In this document: piece by piece, positions 32,450-35,794 of the stretch | Layout: each line of letters opens with the position of its first letter | How positions within the stretch are numbered: the stretch's first letter is position 1 | Assembly (NCBI RefSeq): GCF_900111985.1 | Contig: NZ_FOKI01000032.1 | Coordinates: 1 to 35,794, forward strand | Length of the DNA stretch: 35,794 nucleotides | Origin: Clostridium frigidicarnis | GTDB taxonomy: Bacteria > Bacillota > Clostridia > Clostridiales > Clostridiaceae | Direction of reading: 5' to 3' | Made by a program: the position numbers and the translations under genes | Notes under the pieces: model-generated | What the model was told of the DNA's origin: nothing | Database searches by the model: none | What the model saw: the letters and a program-made list of their open reading frames with translations, nothing else

Positions 32450-33359
32450 TGCTTACATAATAATTTATTGTTTGTTTTAGCCCTTCTTCTAAAGAATACT
32501 TGGGTTCCCATCCACATTCCTTGTTAATCTTATTGTAGGTCATATAACTATGCTTTATATCACCTTTTCTTTCTTCTTTATATATAGGCCTCATATTCTT
32601 ATCTAATAGTATATTAACCGTATTAAATAGTTCGTTAACAGATATTTTAGTATCCGTTGCTACATTATATATTCCATTATTTAAGTCAGTTAAAGCTATT
32701 ATATTTGCATTAACAACATCTTTTACAAATACAAAATCTCTTGTTTGAGTTCCGTCTCCAAATATAAGTGGCACTTTATTTTCTAACATATTTTCACAGA
32801 ATATAGCTACAACTCCGCCTTCTCCTGTTGAATCCTGTCTTGGGCCGTAAACATTAGAATATCTCATAACTGTATATTTTATTCCATATAGCTTACTATA
32901 AGTTTCTAAATAATGTTCTATTGTATGTTTTGTAATACCATAACCACACATCATATCTAATGGATGCGATTCATCCACTGGTAAATATTGAGGTTCTCCA
33001 AATATAGCTGCTGAAGCTGGATATGTTACTTTTTTCACACCATATATTCTGCAACATTCTAAAAGATTTAACGATCCTATTATATTTATATCCGCATCTT
33101 CTATTGGATTATCAATTGACTTAGGTACACTTATCTGCGCTGCATGATGACATACTACTTCTGGTTTTTCTTTTTCAAAAACCTTATATAAATCTTTATC
33201 TCTAATATCTATATTGTAAACTCTTGCTTTTTTATTTATATTATTTTTATTTCCATGTGAAAAATTATCCACAACTATTACATCATGACCGTTCTCTATA
33301 AATCCATCTACTATGTTAGATCCTATAAAACCGGCTCCACCTGTAACTAATATTTTCAT
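32436..33359 (-). CDS. NAD-dependent sugar-nucleotide epimerase/dehydratase (GalE-like)
   Basis: Short-chain dehydrogenase of the extended type; probably interconverts a UDP-sugar at C4. The 307 residues begin KILVTGGAGFIGSNIV (NAD-binding glycine motif), followed by HHAAQISVPKSI near residue 71, the ASAAIFGEP segment near 115 and the catalytic Tyr 140-Lys 144 (YGITK). MRYSNVYGPRQ and GDGTQTRDFVFVKDVV are typical of this subfamily. Substrate is not visible from sequence. GGAGTG lies before the ATG. No glycosyltransferase or capsule gene lies near. Confidence 0.85.
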   Translation of the reverse strand: MKILVTGGAGFIGSNIVDGFIENGHDVIVVDNFSHGNKNNINKKARVYNIDIRDKDLYKVFEKEKPEVVCHHAAQISVPKSIDNPIEDADINIIGSLNLLECCRIYGVKKVTYPASAAIFGEPQYLPVDESHPLDMMCGYGITKHTIEHYLETYSKLYGIKYTVMRYSNVYGPRQDSTGEGGVVAIFCENMLENKVPLIFGDGTQTRDFVFVKDVVNANIIALTDLNNGIYNVATDTKISVNELFNTVNILLDKNMRPIYKEERKGDIKHSYMTYNKINKECGWEPKYSLEEGLKQTINYYVSKKHE

Positions 33360-33434
33360 AATTTCACTCCATTCTAAAAATCATATTACTTCTATCCCAA
33401 ATTAATTATAAACTAATTATATAAGTATTAACAA

Positions 33435-34319
33435 CTATTGCTTATCTATTTTTAATATATTCATAAAATTTGTCATTGCTGTAGATATATTTTTATCTTT
33501 GTGCCTTATAAAGTATATATCTCTTGATAGCTCTAAGTTTACTATATTTAATATTTTTAATCTATTTTCAATTCTTTCATGATCTAAACATTGTTTTGAT
33601 ATACATGATATACCTATACCAGCTTCAACTATATTCTTTATTGCCTCATTATTTCCTAATTCCATAAATACATTATACTCTACATCATTTTCTTTGAACT
33701 TTCTCTCAATTAATTCTCTTGTGCCACTTCCAACTTCTCTCATTATAAATTTTTCATTTCTTATTTCTTCTTTTCTTATAAGTTTTTTATTAGCTAATCT
33801 ATGATTTTTAGGCACTATTACTACTAATTCATCCTTAAAAAAGCTATTTGTTATTATTTCATCATTTTTTACTTTTCCCTCAACTAAGCCAAAATCAATT
33901 TCATTTTTAAGTATCAAATTGCATATATCTGATGTATTTCCAATAGTAGTACTAACTTCTACATTTTCATATATATCTAAAAATGCCCTTGCTATCCTAG
34001 GAACCATGTAAACTCCAACAGTATTACTAGCACCTATTTTCAGTTTTCCTCTGTTAGATGACCTTATATCATTAATAGCACATATACTCTCATCATATAA
34101 ATTTAAAATTCTTCTTACATAGTTATAAAAAACTTGACCTTCGTAAGTTAAATATAATCTTTTACTAACTCTATCAAAAAGCTTAACTCCTAATTCTTGT
34201 TCTAGTTCATTTATAGCCTGACTTATTGACGATTGGCTTATAAACATTTTTTCTGCAACTCTAGTCATATTTAATACGTTTGAAACTTCATAGAATATTC
34301 TCATTCTTCTTTCATTCAT
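33435..34319 (-). CDS. LysR-family transcriptional regulator
   Basis: 294 residues: N-terminal winged helix (MRIFYEVSNVLNMTRVAEKMFISQSSISQAINELEQELGVKLF in pieces) and a ligand-binding domain from about residue 90. It lies immediately downstream of a YeiH-type membrane protein on the same strand, and this pairing is common (YeiE/CysL-type regulators beside yeiH). It probably controls that transporter-like gene in response to a sulfur or other anion signal; that is inference. AGGGTGG precedes the ATG. Confidence 0.88.
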   Translation of the reverse strand: MNERRMRIFYEVSNVLNMTRVAEKMFISQSSISQAINELEQELGVKLFDRVSKRLYLTYEGQVFYNYVRRILNLYDESICAINDIRSSNRGKLKIGASNTVGVYMVPRIARAFLDIYENVEVSTTIGNTSDICNLILKNEIDFGLVEGKVKNDEIITNSFFKDELVVIVPKNHRLANKKLIRKEEIRNEKFIMREVGSGTRELIERKFKENDVEYNVFMELGNNEAIKNIVEAGIGISCISKQCLDHERIENRLKILNIVNLELSRDIYFIRHKDKNISTAMTNFMNILKIDKQ

Positions 34320-34412
34320 ACATATCCACCCTATTCTATATAAATATAGCCGCTAATTCATCCTTTTAAAACCGGGTATTATAGCGACTAAAAATTAACC
34401 TTAATATTTATT

Positions 34413-35468
34413 TTATAATAATATTGATATAAATGCTACCGCAAATATTATTTGAAATACCCCTATAGTTATACCAAATGTTAAAGCTTTAGGTCCCTGT
34501 TTTATAAGTTCACTTATTTTAACATTCATTCCTATCGCCGCAAGAGCTATAACCTCAAAATTATTACTTATTAATTTTGCTACACTAGATAATGATACTG
34601 GTATTATTCCCAATGTATTTATTATGCTCAAGATAAAAAATCCTATTATAAACCATGGTACTGATACTTTAGATTTTCTCTTGGTTTTTATTTCCTTTAC
34701 CTCTTCAAGATCTTCTGCTTCTATAATTTCTTCTATAACATTCTCAGTTTCAATTAAATCCTTATTCTCATATTTTTCATTAAGTTTTGACATAAACGCA
34801 ACAACTAAAACAATTAATATTATTCTCATAATCTTAAATATTGTAGCTAATCTTACAAAATCTTCTCCTAAAAATGCAGCTGATGCTAATACTTGCCCTA
34901 CTGACTGTAGTATTCCCCCCATCATAGCTGAACTATGTAATAAATCCTTTGAATATAGCATTGTGCATATAGCTGGTAAAACAAACATCAAAATTGTACC
35001 TATTAAATTAACAATTGTTATAGATATTCCTCTATCATTTTCATCTGCACTAATTGCTGGCGATGTAGCAGCTATTGCAGATGAACCACAAACAGCATTA
35101 CCTGCGGCCATTAACATAGTAAATTTTCTATTAAACTTAAAAACTTTGCCTAAGTATAAGCAAATTAATATAGTACTTGTCATTTGTAATACAATAAAAA
35201 TTACTCCATTAATTCCTATACTACTTATAGAATATATATTTAATGTTGCTCCCATCAATACAATAGACATTGATAATAAATCTTTTTCACAAAACCTAGA
35301 TCCATTATTATATTTAGATGATTTAAACACTGTATTTCCAAATAATATTCCTAATAATATTGCTAAACTTGATGCTCCAAATTGTGGAACAAAAATTGCT
35401 AAAATTTTCGCTATAAGGGTTATAATTACACATACTATTATCCCTGGAACCATTTTTTTTATATTCAT
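34413..35468 (-). CDS. YeiH/UPF0324-family membrane protein (putative sulfate exporter family)
   Basis: 351 residues, about 10 hydrophobic helices with a charged loop of Glu and Lys near residues 225-262. The N terminus MNIKKMVPGIIVCVIITLIA, GASSLAILLGILFGNTVF, and the motifs GNAVCGSSAIAATSPAI and GGILQSVGQVLASAAFLGE are diagnostic of the family. The transported substrate is not known from sequence. The ATG at 35468 has TTGGAG upstream with proper spacing; earlier ATG and TTG codons lie in or near that site. The LysR gene follows after 94 bases. Confidence 0.9.
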   Translation of the reverse strand: MNIKKMVPGIIVCVIITLIAKILAIFVPQFGASSLAILLGILFGNTVFKSSKYNNGSRFCEKDLLSMSIVLMGATLNIYSISSIGINGVIFIVLQMTSTILICLYLGKVFKFNRKFTMLMAAGNAVCGSSAIAATSPAISADENDRGISITIVNLIGTILMFVLPAICTMLYSKDLLHSSAMMGGILQSVGQVLASAAFLGEDFVRLATIFKIMRIILIVLVVAFMSKLNEKYENKDLIETENVIEEIIEAEDLEEVKEIKTKRKSKVSVPWFIIGFFILSIINTLGIIPVSLSSVAKLISNNFEVIALAAIGMNVKISELIKQGPKALTFGITIGVFQIIFAVAFISILL

Positions 35469-35592
35469 AAATTTCATCTCCAATCGTCTAACTATGTAGT
35501 AATTATACTTCGGAGATATCTATTAGTAAAATATGATTATAATAATATAATCATAAGTAATTTCTTATTACAATATTATTTAATAAAGCAAA

Positions 35593-35620
35593 AAAGATCA
35601 GTATACAAATACTGATCTTT
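35593..35620 (-). terminator. Terminator of the tRNA-Phe/tRNA-Cys unit
   Basis: AAAGATCAGTAT (35593-35604) pairs with ATACTGATCTTT (35609-35620) around a 4-base loop, followed on the minus strand by a T run. It begins two bases after the end of tRNA-Cys. Confidence 0.9.
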
Positions 35621-35621
35621 G

Positions 35622-35695
35622 TGGAGGCGCCACCCGGATTTGAACCGGGGATGAGGGTGTTGCAGACCCGTACCTTACCACTTGGTTATAGCGCC
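35622..35695 (-). tRNA. tRNA-Cys (anticodon GCA)
   Basis: Full cloverleaf on the minus strand: acceptor GGCGCTA/TGGCGCC, anticodon stem GGGT/ACCC around CTGCAAC, T arm CCGGTTCAAATCCGG, encoded CCA. 74 bases, separated from tRNA-Phe by four bases. Confidence 0.97.
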
Positions 35696-35699
35696 ATGA

Positions 35700-35775
<76 letters not shown>

Positions 35776-35781
35776 ATCTAC

Positions 35782-35794
35782 ACCTGGCAACATC
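35782..35794 (-). rRNA. Possible 3' end of 5S rRNA (cut by window edge)
   Basis: The last bases on the minus strand read GATGTTGCCAGGT, like the conserved 3' end of clostridial 5S rRNA (GTTGCCAGG). The location before tRNA-Phe and tRNA-Cys is a usual clostridial rRNA operon end. Only 13 bases are visible, so this is tentative. Confidence 0.55.

Noticed and set aside
34624-35499. Long plus-strand reading frame of 291 codons opposite the YeiH-like gene
   Set aside because: It is the antisense shadow of a clearly conserved membrane protein gene, has no ribosome binding site, and its Ile/Thr-rich translation matches no protein motif.

Overview
The window comes from a low-GC, spore-forming Firmicute, most likely Clostridium sensu stricto. 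This rests on the strong AT bias, the AGGAGG-type ribosome binding sites, the sporulation regulators (sigH and a CsfB/Gin-like gene), the ctsR-mcsA-mcsB-clpC operon and an FAD-dependent thymidylate synthase. Almost all genes are on the minus strand, so transcription runs from high to low coordinates. The sequence ends in tRNA-Phe, tRNA-Cys and what looks like the last bases of a 5S rRNA at the right edge, and in the start of an EF-Tu gene at the left edge.

The minus-strand backbone follows gene blocks known from Bacillus subtilis. From 29.2 down to 24.4 kb: csfB/gin, yaaO-like decarboxylase, tmk, darA, holB, ricT, then an HMA-like small protein and a ferredoxin. From 20.3 down to 0.3 kb: ctsR-mcsA-mcsB-clpC, radA-disA, yacL-ispD, cysS-mrnC-thyX-rlmB-rae1-sigH, then tRNA-Thr and tuf. 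Accessory genes interrupt this backbone: a nagR-nagB pair and an exported unknown protein between clpC and radA; a small MazG-like protein between disA and yacL; a ProRS-like gene between ispD and cysS; a metallo-beta-lactamase-fold protein and a CphA-like Mur ligase between ctsR and the ferredoxin. The right arm (29.4-35.5 kb) carries an M20-like protein, a small membrane protein, an LD-carboxypeptidase, a sugar-nucleotide epimerase, a LysR regulator and a YeiH-type membrane protein.

Two themes stand out. First, several accessory genes keep a recognisable fold but have lost the residues or domain expected for the usual reaction: a ProRS-like protein without the synthetase core motifs but with its editing and anticodon-binding domains; an MBL-fold protein with four of seven usual metal ligands changed; an M20-like protein with changed metal ligands; an HMA-like protein without CxxC; and a CphA-like Mur ligase lacking the ATP-grasp module. 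Second, the intergenic gaps hold two about 160-bp copies of an element bounded by AGGCACAT/ATGTGCCT. Their stems are kept by compensatory changes and by G-T pairs that are only compatible with a plus-strand RNA, so this is a candidate undescribed structured RNA or small mobile element; two end fragments lie elsewhere. Other gaps hold AATTGACAATT-type palindromic repeats.

Regulatory sites that can be read include a dre-like operator before nagR, a CtsR box before ctsR, a sigma-F/G-like promoter before csfB, sigma-A-like promoters before sigH and the MazG-like gene, and many intrinsic terminators.
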